From positions 124,001 to 188,000 of the forward strand of contig NZ_JACJPP010000012.1 in NCBI RefSeq assembly GCF_014696135.1: a stretch of 64,000 nucleotides of DNA. The letters are read 5' to 3'. The position numbers were made by a program, and so were the translations under genes. The notes beneath the pieces were generated by a model. It saw only the letters and a list, made by a program, of their open reading frames with translations. It made no database searches and was not told the origin of the DNA. Below, piece by piece: positions 27,580 through 37,283 of the stretch; position 1 is the first letter of the stretch; each line of letters begins with the position of its first letter. The DNA comes from Nodosilinea sp. FACHB-141. GTDB lineage: Bacteria; Cyanobacteriota; Cyanobacteriia; Phormidesmidales; Phormidesmidaceae.

Positions 27580-27810
27580 ATGACTGCCCTATTGATTTCT
27601 CTTTTCGTCATTGGCTGGGTCGCTGCTGCACTGATTGGCACCCAAGCTTATTTCCGGGGTGAGCAAACTAAGCCAATCCACGAGCGCAACTGGCGTTCTG
27701 ATTCCTTTGATCAACTGGCTCTGTCTGTGACTGGCCAGTCCACCGACTTCGGCGATCGCGTACCTGCTTACAGCGGTGATGCCTTTTCGAGCAGCGTGAT
27801 TTCTAAGTAA
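27580..27810 (+). CDS. psb35: Psb35-like photosystem II-associated protein
   Basis: Protein of 76 aa: one membrane helix at the start (LLISLFVIGWVAAALIGTQAYF, described by residues 4-25), then GEQTKPIHERNWRSDSFDQL, the hallmark of the small cyanobacterial Psb35-type proteins. The ATG at 27580 has GGAGGT 7 nt upstream. An HLR1 box upstream and an intrinsic terminator downstream make it a single-gene, light-regulated unit. Confidence 0.8.
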   Translation: MTALLISLFVIGWVAAALIGTQAYFRGEQTKPIHERNWRSDSFDQLALSVTGQSTDFGDRVPAYSGDAFSSSVISK

Positions 27811-27870
27811 TAGCTAGCTGCTGATTCCCATCCAGCAGCAGTTGTTTTCTGTAGAACTTCTACCTCTAGA

Positions 27871-27899
27871 GCCGTCCCCAAGCCAGGGACGGTTTTTTG
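27871..27899 (+). terminator. Intrinsic terminator after psb35
   Basis: CCGTCCC, a short loop, GGGACGG and six T residues: a standard Rho-independent terminator. Confidence 0.9.
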
Positions 27900-27949
27900 T
27901 TGCCGCCAACGTTGGGTCTGAGCGAGCAGCATTGCTTTTTTAGGGAGGA

Positions 27950-30715
27950 TTAGCTGGCCTCCCGCTCTACTACAATCACGTTTTCGGTTACCTGCTCAAA
28001 CGTGTCGTCGTGGCTGATCACAAATAGCTGCTCAAAGGTTTTGATGCGGCCAATCGCTTCGGCTAACCCCTGGCGACGGGGGCGATCCATATTAGTCGTG
28101 GGTTCGTCGAAGAAGGCAATGTCGGCATCGGCCAGCACCTTGAGCAGAGCCAGGCGCACCGCCAGGGCTGCACACATCTGCTCGCCCCCCGATAGATTAA
28201 TGAACCGCCGCTGGTTAGGCCCATCCTGCACCACAATTTCGTAGTCTCTGGTCCATTGCAGAGCTACGTTGGGGCGGTTGAGCAGATCACGAAATAGGCG
28301 ATCGGCCTGCTGGGAAACGCTGCGCAGATATTGCTCAGTAATGCGTGGCCCCGCTTCGTTATAGGCCTTACGGGCAAAATTGATAAAGCGTCTAGCCTTT
28401 TCCTGAGCCTGGAGCCGCTGTTTGGCGCTGTCGCGACGCTGGGCGATCGCCTCAAGCCCAGCAATTTGCTGGTCGATGTCGGTCAGTCGCTGACGCTGTT
28501 GGGGTAGGCTCCCTGCCAGCTGGTCAGATTCGGATTTGGTCGTGCTGTAGTTGGCTTCTAATGTGGCAGCAGCCTCAGGGTTGAACTCCGCTAGGGCAGC
28601 TTGGTAGGCCTGGTCAGCCTCCTGCTGCTGCTGCAACGCCTTGGCAAGGTCGGCCTCAGCCTCAGCGAGTTCGGCCTCCAGCCGGCTGTGCTGATTAGCC
28701 AGCGATTGGTTTTGTAGATATAGCCTGTAGCCTGTTTGATGTTGGGCGCGATCGCGCTGCACCTGAGCCAGACGCTGGTCTAGGTCGGCAAAGGGCTCTA
28801 GCTGACTGGTCAGCGCTTTGAGCTGTTGGTCTAGCGCGTCTAGGGCGGTGGCTTGGGCAGTGGCGGCCTGCTCCACCCGGGCTTTGTCTTGCAGGGTGCG
28901 TCCGAGAATTTGGCTTTTTTCGCGCGGTCGCCCCAGGGTCTCAAGCTCTCGCTCCAGCTTTTCTAAGGTGGTCTGTACCTGGGTATGCTGGGCCAGCTGC
29001 TGGGTAAGAGTTTCTCCCTGCGCAGTCAACTCAGCCTGGGCCTGCTGAATGTGCTCTAGCTGAACGGCGATGCTACCCAGCTGCGCTAACTCGGCTCGCC
29101 AGCCATAGCGCTGTTTGAGGTCGTTTTCTAAGGTGTGCAGCGCGGTCTTAAGGGCGGCCTCGTCGGTTTGATCTGCTAGGTCGCTGAGAATGGCGTCTAG
29201 GGCTGACAGCAATGATCCGTGCAGCTTGGTAGCTCCCTGGAGCGACTGCTCCAGACGGTCTAAGGTTGGGCCTGAGAGCAACGGCAGGCTCTCGGCTAAC
29301 ACCGCTAAATCTCTTAGCACTGCTTCAATCTCAGACTGCTGGACTTGACCCTGGCGGCGGCTGTCTGCCACCAGGGCATTAATTTCCGCTTCAAACTGGC
29401 GGGCAGCGGCCAGGCGGCTGAGCTGCTGCTGGAGGCGATCGCGTTGGTCTTCGAGGGCGGCGATGGCCTCGACCTGGGGTTGTAGAGCTAGCAAGCGATC
29501 GCGAGATTGGATTGCTTGTTGCCGCTGCTGGTTGAGCTGCTTCAGCTCCGCTTGGTACTGCTGCTGCTGGAGCTGCCACCGCTGGCCCTGCTCTAGCTGC
29601 TGCACCAGGTCTTGGCGCTGGGCCTCAAGCTGAGTCTGGGTGGCTATCTGCGGCTCAAGTTGGGCTAGCTCCCGCTCTGTCGCCGCAAACGATTCGAGCT
29701 GGGTTTGCCACCTAGCCAGCTCAACCTGGGCTTTGTTCTGGGCAGTTTGCAGCGTTTGGTACTCGATCTGCAAGTGCTGGCGCTGCTGCTGGGCTTGACC
29801 TAGCGCCTCTAACGCCTGCTCCGCTGCTTGATAGGCTTTGAAGGCCTGCTGATGGGTTTGACACAGGGCGATCGCCTGCTCAGCCTGCTGCACTGACTGC
29901 TGAAGTCGGACTAATGCGGTCTGCTTGACCTCAAACTGATGCACCAGCCCCTGGCGCTGAGTAGCCAAGGTTTGCACCGCCTGGGCTTGGGCTTTGAGCG
30001 CGTCCCGCTGGGTCTGCAGAGTGGCGAGTATAGTCTGCAAAGCCTTTAAACGCTGTTTGCTGATCCCAATTGCGTTGGTCAGGTGTTGCTGTCGCTGGTG
30101 CAGGTCATCCCAAAGGGTAAGCGCTTCTTCGTATTGAGTAATTTCTCGCTTAGTGGCCTCCGCCTGATCCTCGGCGTAGCGGCGCAGGGCGTTCATCTGC
30201 TTAAAAGCTAGCTTGTAGTCTTCAACCTTGAGAATGGCGTCGAACACCGCTTTGCGCTGTTCAGCAGGCTGTAAAAAGTCGGCGGTGAAGGTGCCCTGGG
30301 GCACCCCCAAGGTGCGAGCAAACAGCTGAGCTAGGTTGGTGGTGGGGCCTAACCCAAGGTGCTGGCGCAACCAGGGCAGCACCTCGTCTTTGATGCGGGT
30401 GTAGGGTAGCCGCTCGTTAAGCTGGGGGTCAAATAGAGCGTAGCCCCGCTGGGTACAGCGCTGAGCATGGTACGTGCGGCCATCATAGTTGGAGGTAAAC
30501 GCCACCGTAACCTGGGCACTGCCGCTGCCGTTGCGAATCAGATCGTCTTTGCCGTAGTCGCCCTGGTAATTGAAGAGCACCCAGGCGATCGCCTCTAAAA
30601 TGCTGGTCTTGCCCGCGCCATTTTCGCCGCAGATGGCATTGGTGCCCGGTTGAAACTCAAAGTAGCGATCGCGGTGGGTCTTAAAGTTTTGCAGCGCCAC
30701 CGACAAAATTTGCAT
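27950..30715 (-). CDS. SbcC/Rad50-like SMC-type ATPase without zinc hook
   Basis: Protein of 921 aa with split ABC-ATPase ends and a very long Gln-rich coiled coil (about 170-790). Walker A is CGENGAGKTSIL near residue 31; the C-terminal half has the signature FINLSGGEQMCAAL, Walker B ADIAFFDEPTTNM and the H-loop FVISHDD. The N-terminus (MQILSVALQNFKTHRDR) is Rad50-like. I find no CxxC hook in the middle of the coil; the apex segment is hydrophobic (LRDLAVLAESLPLLSG). No sbcD nuclease is adjacent. It starts 57 nt after the caspase-STAND gene on the same strand, so it may belong to that transcript. It could be the SbcC of the cell or a dedicated partner. Confidence 0.85.
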   Translation of the reverse strand: MQILSVALQNFKTHRDRYFEFQPGTNAICGENGAGKTSILEAIAWVLFNYQGDYGKDDLIRNGSGSAQVTVAFTSNYDGRTYHAQRCTQRGYALFDPQLNERLPYTRIKDEVLPWLRQHLGLGPTTNLAQLFARTLGVPQGTFTADFLQPAEQRKAVFDAILKVEDYKLAFKQMNALRRYAEDQAEATKREITQYEEALTLWDDLHQRQQHLTNAIGISKQRLKALQTILATLQTQRDALKAQAQAVQTLATQRQGLVHQFEVKQTALVRLQQSVQQAEQAIALCQTHQQAFKAYQAAEQALEALGQAQQQRQHLQIEYQTLQTAQNKAQVELARWQTQLESFAATERELAQLEPQIATQTQLEAQRQDLVQQLEQGQRWQLQQQQYQAELKQLNQQRQQAIQSRDRLLALQPQVEAIAALEDQRDRLQQQLSRLAAARQFEAEINALVADSRRQGQVQQSEIEAVLRDLAVLAESLPLLSGPTLDRLEQSLQGATKLHGSLLSALDAILSDLADQTDEAALKTALHTLENDLKQRYGWRAELAQLGSIAVQLEHIQQAQAELTAQGETLTQQLAQHTQVQTTLEKLERELETLGRPREKSQILGRTLQDKARVEQAATAQATALDALDQQLKALTSQLEPFADLDQRLAQVQRDRAQHQTGYRLYLQNQSLANQHSRLEAELAEAEADLAKALQQQQEADQAYQAALAEFNPEAAATLEANYSTTKSESDQLAGSLPQQRQRLTDIDQQIAGLEAIAQRRDSAKQRLQAQEKARRFINFARKAYNEAGPRITEQYLRSVSQQADRLFRDLLNRPNVALQWTRDYEIVVQDGPNQRRFINLSGGEQMCAALAVRLALLKVLADADIAFFDEPTTNMDRPRRQGLAEAIGRIKTFEQLFVISHDDTFEQVTENVIVVEREAS

Positions 30716-30772
30716 TGCTTGCCCCGTCCATCGCTTCAGCCACGAAGACTAGGATAGCTTTCTTTGCTGGAG

Positions 30773-33604
30773 CTAGGGCTGCCCCGGTTGGCTGCGGGCG
30801 GCGGTGGAGGTAAAACACACCGGTTCTGCCTGGGTGCGCGTACACCAAATCTGAATCATCACTGATGGGTCGTCGGGCGAAACCCACCAAGCCTCAAGCT
30901 TGACTACCTGGTTAGCTGGGGGCAGACTGCTGCTTTCGCTAGCGGCAGCTGAGGTGGCAAGGGTGGTCTGAGCTGCCTCTGAGTCATCGGTACGGGGGAG
31001 CGGCTTCAATTTTTGGGCCGTCTTGGCCAGGGCTGCCTGCAGCTGCGGTGCGGCCGCCCGATGCTCTTGAGGCGGTGGGCTGGGCAGGGGCGACCCCAGA
31101 GGAAGCATGTTGGTGCGCACTACTCCTGTCTGGGGCGAACCCAGATGGGTGGGAATGTCTGCATCGGTAGAGGTTGGCGGGTCGGCAAGGTTGAAGGAAG
31201 GGGTAACCGCGCTGACCCCAGGTTTCGCCAAGCTAAACCCAGTCGCTGGCTGGCTGAGGTAGCTGTGGCCGTAGGCCGTCAACATGCCGGTGGCCATGCT
31301 CAGCGGAATTAGCAGTCGGACCAGGTGGCGCTGACGGCCGCAGCGCTTGGTGTAGCGATCGCAGGCCTCCAAATAACGGTTAGCCAGCACCGAGAGCTGC
31401 TCGGGGTGAGTCTGCTGAAAAACTTTTGCCTCGTTAAGGCGAGTTTTGCTCAAGAAATAGTCGGGATGGTTAGGCTGCTCCTGCTGTTGCCATTCTTGGG
31501 CGGCACCCTCAATGGTCCGCTGCTGCCTGACCCGTGGCCCCTGGGTTTGCAAACATTCTTGCAGTAGCGGCCAGTTGCGGATCAAAGCCTCATGGGCAAT
31601 GTCAAAACAGGGGATGCTGGTGGTAGCTGGCTGAGAATTCAACAGCTCACCCGTAATAGTGAAAAGAATACCGTCAGGATCCGCCGGTGCCCATCCGGGC
31701 ACCGAATGGGCCGCGATATTGCACCTGGGGAACTGTGACTGGGTTTGGGCAACCACCAGCCGGGCTGCTATGAGCTTGTTTAGCACTGCAATAACAGCGG
31801 GCTCGGACATGGCCTCGGTGACTAGCTCAGGCAAAGACACTGGACGGCGAGTCACCATGGCGCCATCGCCTAGGTCGCAAAGGCTCAGAAATATGCGCTG
31901 GGCAACGGCTTGCTCAGGAGCCGTAAGGCTCTCGTACAACTCGTTAGCCCGCTGGTTAAGCAGGTGACGAATGCCCCCCATCTTTGCGTAGGCGGCTAGG
32001 GTCAAATGCGGCGGCTTGGAGAGGTCAGGGGTGTTTTCTCGCCGTAGCCACAGCTCTTTCAGGACCAGCTGAAGCAGAGCCAAGTCGGCGGGGGCACTGA
32101 CAATGTCGAGCAGTAGCGTGTAGACCAGGTTGGCGTCATAGCTCAGCCCCACCTTTTCGAGGGGGCCAACAATGGTGGCCTTGAGCTGGTTGTAGGTCAT
32201 GGCCGGTACGGCCAGGCTGTGGGCCGCTACCAAAGCCTGAAAGTCTGGGAACTCGTTCAGGCTCTCAAGGTGGTGAGTCCGCAGACCCAGCACTAAGTGA
32301 ACCGGAATATGGACGTTTTGTACTGCGGCTGTCAAACAATCGATCACTAGACGGCGATCGCGATCGGAGATTGAACCAGGCGTTAGCAGCGCTTCTATCT
32401 GATCAACAGCGAGTACCAGGCGGGCTTCTGGACCTTGTTCCCCCATTAAGGCTTGGATCAGCTGGCAAAATCCCTCTGCTCCTTGCTGCAAAAACGATTC
32501 GGCCCGACGCAGTTGTTCGGCTCGATGCAAGCCTGTAGCACCGGGGTCAACAAAGGCGTCTGCCAGACTGGTGAGGGGCGAAGACCCCAGGGCCAAGTAG
32601 CGCAGCGTCCAGGCGGTGGTGCCTTCGCTTTTAGCTAGGCGGGGCAGCAGCCCGGCCCGCAATAGCGAGGTCTTGCCAATGCCTGATGCCCCTGTGACCA
32701 CACACAGCCGAGACGACTGCACTTGCTCGACAAGGGTTTGCGTGATTTCGTCACGGCCAAAAAAGAATTCGCTATGGGCAGCCTCGAAGGGGGCAATTCC
32801 CGGAAAGGGGCAAAATCCATAGCGGAGCTTTTGCAGTCTCTCTAGCAGTGGGGGCGGTGTATCTCCGGCGGGGGCAACCATGCCTGACACGCGAGTGAGC
32901 ACAATTTCGCTGCCAGAGCTTTCAAACAGAGGCTGCTGTAGCTCGCCCTTGAGTTCTCGGTTGACCGTGTCTGTGAGGGAGTGGCTGTTAACAATGCCTC
33001 CCTTGATTTTGTAGGGATTGAGGCCCGACAGTAGCGCCTGGGTGAAGACGCTGTGGTTGCTGTTGAGAGATTCGTAGGCGGCTTCATACTCGCGGGCCGC
33101 TGCCATAAAGAGGCGATCGGTGCCGGCTCGGGCACCCGGATCGGCCTCTAGCATGTTAAAAAACTCGCCGCTGTTGCAGCAGTCGAGCAGAATGACTCGT
33201 TGACGCACTGGGCTCTCTTGCAACAGTCGCCGCAGCCAGTGCAGCGACAGCCCGTAATGCCCTGCGGCCGGGTTGGCATCGCTAGTTGCTAAATAGCCTT
33301 CTTGAATGCCGGCCTGGCGTTGTAAACCGTGGCCAGAATAATAAAAAATGGCGGTTTGAGGAATGGTTTTGCCGGCTGGCTTAAATAGTTTGATGAGCGC
33401 TTCTTCAAGTAGCGCTGTGGTCACACCGCCTCGCTGACTAATCTCCGGTTTTTGATGGGTGATGGCCTCTGGAAGCCTGACTACGCGGCATTCAGCGAAG
33501 CTTTCTAAGCAGCGGGCCACTGACTCAGCATCGTGGGCTGGTGCCTGCAAAACCGGCAGGTGCTGATAGGCATTGATCCCGACAACAAGCGCATCCCTTG
33601 ACAT
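30773..33604 (-). CDS. Caspase (C14)-nSTAND NTPase, membrane-anchored
   Basis: Protein of 943 aa. Residues 1-240 are a caspase-like protease with His92 (YYSGHG) and Cys143 (LLDCCNSG), both present. Residues ~265-700 are an nSTAND1-type NTPase: FPGIAPFEAAHSEFFFGRDE, then Walker A GASGIGKTSLL at about 305-315. A membrane segment follows near 760-783 (LIPLSMATGMLTAYG), then a Pro/Ser-rich stretch and a small C-terminal domain (VKLEAWWVSPDDPSVMIQIW). It lacks the WD40 or TPR sensor often fused here. Caspase-STAND proteins in bacteria are linked to triggered cell death and phage defence; that role here is inference. Confidence 0.9.
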   Translation of the reverse strand: MSRDALVVGINAYQHLPVLQAPAHDAESVARCLESFAECRVVRLPEAITHQKPEISQRGGVTTALLEEALIKLFKPAGKTIPQTAIFYYSGHGLQRQAGIQEGYLATSDANPAAGHYGLSLHWLRRLLQESPVRQRVILLDCCNSGEFFNMLEADPGARAGTDRLFMAAAREYEAAYESLNSNHSVFTQALLSGLNPYKIKGGIVNSHSLTDTVNRELKGELQQPLFESSGSEIVLTRVSGMVAPAGDTPPPLLERLQKLRYGFCPFPGIAPFEAAHSEFFFGRDEITQTLVEQVQSSRLCVVTGASGIGKTSLLRAGLLPRLAKSEGTTAWTLRYLALGSSPLTSLADAFVDPGATGLHRAEQLRRAESFLQQGAEGFCQLIQALMGEQGPEARLVLAVDQIEALLTPGSISDRDRRLVIDCLTAAVQNVHIPVHLVLGLRTHHLESLNEFPDFQALVAAHSLAVPAMTYNQLKATIVGPLEKVGLSYDANLVYTLLLDIVSAPADLALLQLVLKELWLRRENTPDLSKPPHLTLAAYAKMGGIRHLLNQRANELYESLTAPEQAVAQRIFLSLCDLGDGAMVTRRPVSLPELVTEAMSEPAVIAVLNKLIAARLVVAQTQSQFPRCNIAAHSVPGWAPADPDGILFTITGELLNSQPATTSIPCFDIAHEALIRNWPLLQECLQTQGPRVRQQRTIEGAAQEWQQQEQPNHPDYFLSKTRLNEAKVFQQTHPEQLSVLANRYLEACDRYTKRCGRQRHLVRLLIPLSMATGMLTAYGHSYLSQPATGFSLAKPGVSAVTPSFNLADPPTSTDADIPTHLGSPQTGVVRTNMLPLGSPLPSPPPQEHRAAAPQLQAALAKTAQKLKPLPRTDDSEAAQTTLATSAAASESSSLPPANQVVKLEAWWVSPDDPSVMIQIWCTRTQAEPVCFTSTAARSQPGQP

Positions 33605-34608
33605 TTTCCTCGCACCCTGTTTTGGCGTTCTCTAAATTTGACTGACTAGTAAATAGAAAGGGGAACATAAAAACTTTAGCCATTACTTCAGGTGAGATTT
33701 TCAGTGACTCAGCTAATCGAGAACTGTAGAAAACTAGCTCTCAAACTGAGTGCTCACGCCTCAATAGGTTAAGTTTATCTAAGAGGCCAAAATCCTTTAA
33801 GAGGGGTTTCACCCCTACGAGAAATATTGAAGGAGCAAACTTTTTTTAGGAATAAATCAATCCGTAGATCTGCGTAAACATTCGATTTTTGAGCGCCTTG
33901 TAGGTTTAATCGCAACAGAGAAATCCGAAAAATATGACGTGCTTTTGTGGGTCAAATCGGCCAACTGGTAGTAGGCTTCCGTAAAATTACATAGGTAATT
34001 TTGTACTTCCGTCATCTGGCCGAAACGAAAGTTTATTTCTTGGTTTCTAAATGCGGGTTCAGGTTTTCGCGAATTTGTTGTCTTTTGAATCGCTAGAGCG
34101 ACTGTCTAAATGATGTGATTGAGCCCTTGGCGATCGCCGATTTGGTGGGCGATCGCCACCAGGGTTTGACATCTCTGCGCTACCGATAGTTTAATTTGGC
34201 GGTAATACTCTATATCTAGCCCTATGTCAGAATCACGGCCTAGGGGTTCATTGGTGAAGCCTGACGTAGGGAGGCGGATCCCCATGCGATGCGGCTTGGG
34301 TAGAAAGCTGGGCGCACTGAGTTTGGGGATGACGCTGGGGGAAGTTATCCACTGCCCGGTGTAGCGAACATATCTTCTGAGTGGTTATAGGAGGGCGAGA
34401 GCCTGAGGACGGTCTGCCAATTTGCTGACTTTGCTGCCGCCGTCGCCCTTGTAAATGCGTCTCGTAGAACCCGCTGATAGGTTGGAGCACCACCCCGATC
34501 TAGCGATCGTCAACCGCGTCACGCTCTCGGTGACCACCCATGACGCTAAGGTTCGACGAGCCTAGATTTTGCCCTGGCTGAGGAGATCTCTGCGCTGCAC
34601 AATGGGCA
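33605..34608. other. 1-kb spacer with decayed sequence
   Basis: No intact gene. It contains short hairpins (AGGGGT-TTC-ACCCCT near 33805; AAAATTAC-ATAG-GTAATTTT near 33985) and an A/T-rich part near the caspase gene, presumably its promoter. The 34106-34385 part carries a possible TPR-gene remnant, listed separately. Confidence 0.5.
34106..34285 (-). pseudogene. Possible remnant of a TPR-repeat gene
   Basis: A short minus-strand open frame whose end reads YYRQIKLSVAQRCQTLVAIA and then HQIGDRQGL. This is close to the helix-turn pattern of cyanobacterial TPR proteins (AREIGDRQGE). It breaks off without a second repeat, so it looks like the scrap of a longer gene. The identification rests on one repeat only. 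Confidence 0.3.
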
Positions 34609-35289
34609 ATGTCAGACGCCTTTACATCCGCAAACGCCATGACCCTATCTCCGACCGGCAACCAATGGACCTCGGCCAGCCATGCCCTAGATTATCTAGC
34701 CCGGGCTGATACGATTCCGCACCGCACCGAGGGGGAGGCTGTACTGCTGGATCTGGTGCCCAAAACGGCTCGTCGTATTCTCGACCTGGGTACAGGAGAT
34801 GGACGACTCCTGAGACTACTGAAGATTGATCGGCCTGAGGCCAATTGCGTAGCGCTGGATTTTTCGCCGACCATGCTGGCGGCGGTGCGCGATCGCTTTG
34901 GTGCAGACCCCAACGTTACTATCGTTAGCCACGACCTATCTCAGCCTTTACCCAACCTCGGCACCTTTGACGCAGTGGTCTCAAGCTTTGCTATTCACCA
35001 CCTCGAACATCCCCGCAAGGCAGCCCTTTACGCAGAGATATGCCAAATTCTGGAACCCGAAGGCTGCTTTTGCAACCTGGAGCATGTGGCTTCTCCTACA
35101 GAGCGGCTGCACCACCAGTTTTTAGCGGCCATTGGCTATACCCCCGACGAAGAAGATCCCTCCAACCAACTGCTGGATGTGGAAACTCAGCTGGGCTGGC
35201 TAAGGCAGCTTGGGCTTGACGATGTTGACTGCCACTGGAAATGGCGCGAGATGGCGCTGCTAGCGGGTCTCAAGCCGCTCAAGAGGTGA
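34609..35289 (+). CDS. Class I SAM-dependent methyltransferase
   Basis: Protein of 226 aa with the Rossmann motifs in order: [27 protein letters not shown], post-motif [13 protein letters not shown] and [16 protein letters not shown]. The substrate is not evident; the relaxed YrrT/BioC-like layout suggests a small molecule. The 3' end is 3 nt from the convergent DUF456 gene. Confidence 0.9.
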   Translation: MSDAFTSANAMTLSPTGNQWTSASHALDYLARADTIPHRTEGEAVLLDLVPKTARRILDLGTGDGRLLRLLKIDRPEANCVALDFSPTMLAAVRDRFGADPNVTIVSHDLSQPLPNLGTFDAVVSSFAIHHLEHPRKAALYAEICQILEPEGCFCNLEHVASPTERLHHQFLAAIGYTPDEEDPSNQLLDVETQLGWLRQLGLDDVDCHWKWREMALLAGLKPLKR

Positions 35290-35292
35290 ACT

Positions 35293-36021
35293 TTAGGCCC
35301 AACTTCCTGGCCAAGTAGTGGCTAAGAACACGATTAGGCTAATCAGGGCAAGAATGCCCTGTAAAACATTGCCGACTAGCGTACCAACCACAATGGCCAA
35401 GCCTACCTTGGCCGACTGCTTGACCCGCTGGAGCAGCTTCAGCTCGCGGCGGTGCAGAAATTCGCCAATAAAAGCCCCCATCACCGTGCCGATCAAAAGC
35501 CCGAGCAGGGGAATGCCCGTCGGCAAAAGAGGTAGCAACCCAAACAGGCCAAAAAACATGCCTATAAAAGCCCCAATTTGACCCCAGTTGCTGGCCCCTA
35601 CTCGCTGCGCCCCCAGCACCCCAGCCAAGTAGTCGATGACAAAGCTGAGGATGAGAGCGGCGATCGCGACCCCCAACGCCCACTTGAGGCCGACAAACCC
35701 GACAACTAAGCCCCATATCACCATGGCCCCTACAATCAGCGTGATTCCGGGCAGGGCCGGCACTACTGCGCCAATTACCCCCACCACCATGACGAGCACC
35801 AGCAACCAATACAGGGCTAAATGCCACGCCGCGGTGGTGTCGATCGCTGTGGATACCTGCACCTGAGCAGGCAAGCTAGCGATGCTGTGACCGATCTGAC
35901 TCAGGGAGTTGCTGCTGCTGTTGACTAAGCCAGCTATCCACTGAGTCACTTGAGAGTAAACTCCAGAGAGGCCTTGTGGGAGCGGTGATGGAGTCGGGTC
36001 AAGGGCTAAAAAATCAGGCAT
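35293..36021 (-). CDS. DUF456 membrane protein
   Basis: Protein of about 242 aa. The C-terminal ~170 residues are four to five membrane segments rich in Gly with the DUF456 core: VVPALPGITLIVGAMVIWG, YLAGVLGAQRVGASNWGQIG and IGTVMGAFIGEFLHRRE. The N-terminal ~70 residues are polar and poorly conserved. The ATG at 36021 has AGGA 8 nt upstream; a GTG 27 nt further up is possible. Function is unknown. Confidence 0.88.
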   Translation of the reverse strand: MPDFLALDPTPSPLPQGLSGVYSQVTQWIAGLVNSSSNSLSQIGHSIASLPAQVQVSTAIDTTAAWHLALYWLLVLVMVVGVIGAVVPALPGITLIVGAMVIWGLVVGFVGLKWALGVAIAALILSFVIDYLAGVLGAQRVGASNWGQIGAFIGMFFGLFGLLPLLPTGIPLLGLLIGTVMGAFIGEFLHRRELKLLQRVKQSAKVGLAIVVGTLVGNVLQGILALISLIVFLATTWPGSWA

Positions 36022-36196
36022 AGAAAGCATCCTGGAGAAATGTTGCACCTCTAGGAGCAGGGTGCTGGAGTAATTGCCACAGTCTAAAGCGGATCATAGC
36101 CAAAACCAGGGTCACTATTAGGACGGCTGAAGGTGCGGCCATCCATACATCTATATATTTATGCTGGTGATAGCAGCGTATCGATGCCGTCGCTAG

Positions 36197-37150
36197 ATGG
36201 AGTGGTCGGAGAGCGTTAGAGTTGGAGGACGCTTTTTCGCCTCCTTGATCTTGGAGCTTTGCCCTGTGCTGCCTAACTCTTGGCTACCCAAGTCCCTGCT
36301 GCCTACCTTTAACCCGCCAGCGCCGCTGTTGGTGATAGCCGCTATGGCTTCGACCCAGCTGGGCTCAACCTTGGCCAAGAGCTTATTCGGCCAGGTGGGA
36401 CCCTTGGGCATGGTGCTACTGCGGGTGGGGTTGTCGGCCGTGGTGTTAGTGGCTTGGTGCCGTCCCCGTTGGCGAGGGCACCGTCCGGCTGACTACCGGC
36501 TGCTGGTGGTCTTTGGGCTGTCGTTGGCGGTGATGAATGCGCTGTTTTACGGTGCGATCGCCCGGATTCCCATCGGCGTTGCGGTCGCGCTCGAGTTTTC
36601 CGGCCCGCTGGCGGTGGCGCTGCTGCACTCGCGCCGCTGGCTCGACGGATTGTGGGTTGCTCTGGCGGCGGTGGGCATTGTGTTGCTATCGCCCCTCAAC
36701 ACCCCAGCGCTCGACAGTTGGGGGGTGGTAATGGCGCTGCTGGCCGGGGTGGCCTGGGGCAGCTATATTGTGCTGTCGGCCCGCATGGGACAGGCTTTTC
36801 GCGGTGGGGAGGGGCTGGCGCTGTCGATGGCGGTGGGTGCATTGCTGCTGCTGCCCGTCGGGATCGCGGCGGAGGGCCGACTGCTGCTGTCACCCCATAT
36901 TTTGCTGCTGGGGTTGGGGGTGGCGATGCTGGCCTCGACTCTGCCCTATTCTTTAGAAATGACGGCGCTGCGCCGTATGCCGGTGAACGTGTTTGGCGTG
37001 CTGATGAGTTTAGAACCTGCGATCGCCGCCGTAATCAGCTTTTTTTGGCTCGGCGAAACCCTGAGCTTGACCATGATTGGTGCCATTGGTTTAGTCACGC
37101 TCGCCGCAGCGGGTGTGTCTTTATCCCAGCCTGCTACCAAGGCTGTTTGA
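36197..37150 (+). CDS. EamA/RhtA-type exporter
   Basis: Drug/metabolite-superfamily permease with ten predicted helices in two EamA halves: LGSTLAKSLFGQVGPLGMVLLR and ALFYGAIARIPIGVAVALEF in the first, SLEMTALRRMPVNVFGVLMS and LEPAIAAVISFFWLGE in the second. This matches RhtA-like threonine/homoserine exporters; the actual substrate is unknown. The true start may lie inside the first ~35 residues, since the first helix begins near residue 38. Confidence 0.88.
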   Translation: MEWSESVRVGGRFFASLILELCPVLPNSWLPKSLLPTFNPPAPLLVIAAMASTQLGSTLAKSLFGQVGPLGMVLLRVGLSAVVLVAWCRPRWRGHRPADYRLLVVFGLSLAVMNALFYGAIARIPIGVAVALEFSGPLAVALLHSRRWLDGLWVALAAVGIVLLSPLNTPALDSWGVVMALLAGVAWGSYIVLSARMGQAFRGGEGLALSMAVGALLLLPVGIAAEGRLLLSPHILLLGLGVAMLASTLPYSLEMTALRRMPVNVFGVLMSLEPAIAAVISFFWLGETLSLTMIGAIGLVTLAAAGVSLSQPATKAV

Positions 37151-37283
37151 GTTGAGCGTACTGGCAAAAGCGCGCCGATCTGCTGAATTTAATAGAGTCT
37201 TGCCTGCCCTACAGCAGAAGTGATCGCCGCCGAGTTCAGGGGAATTCTGGAGTTAATCAACACGGCGGAGGCGGGGTTAACCG

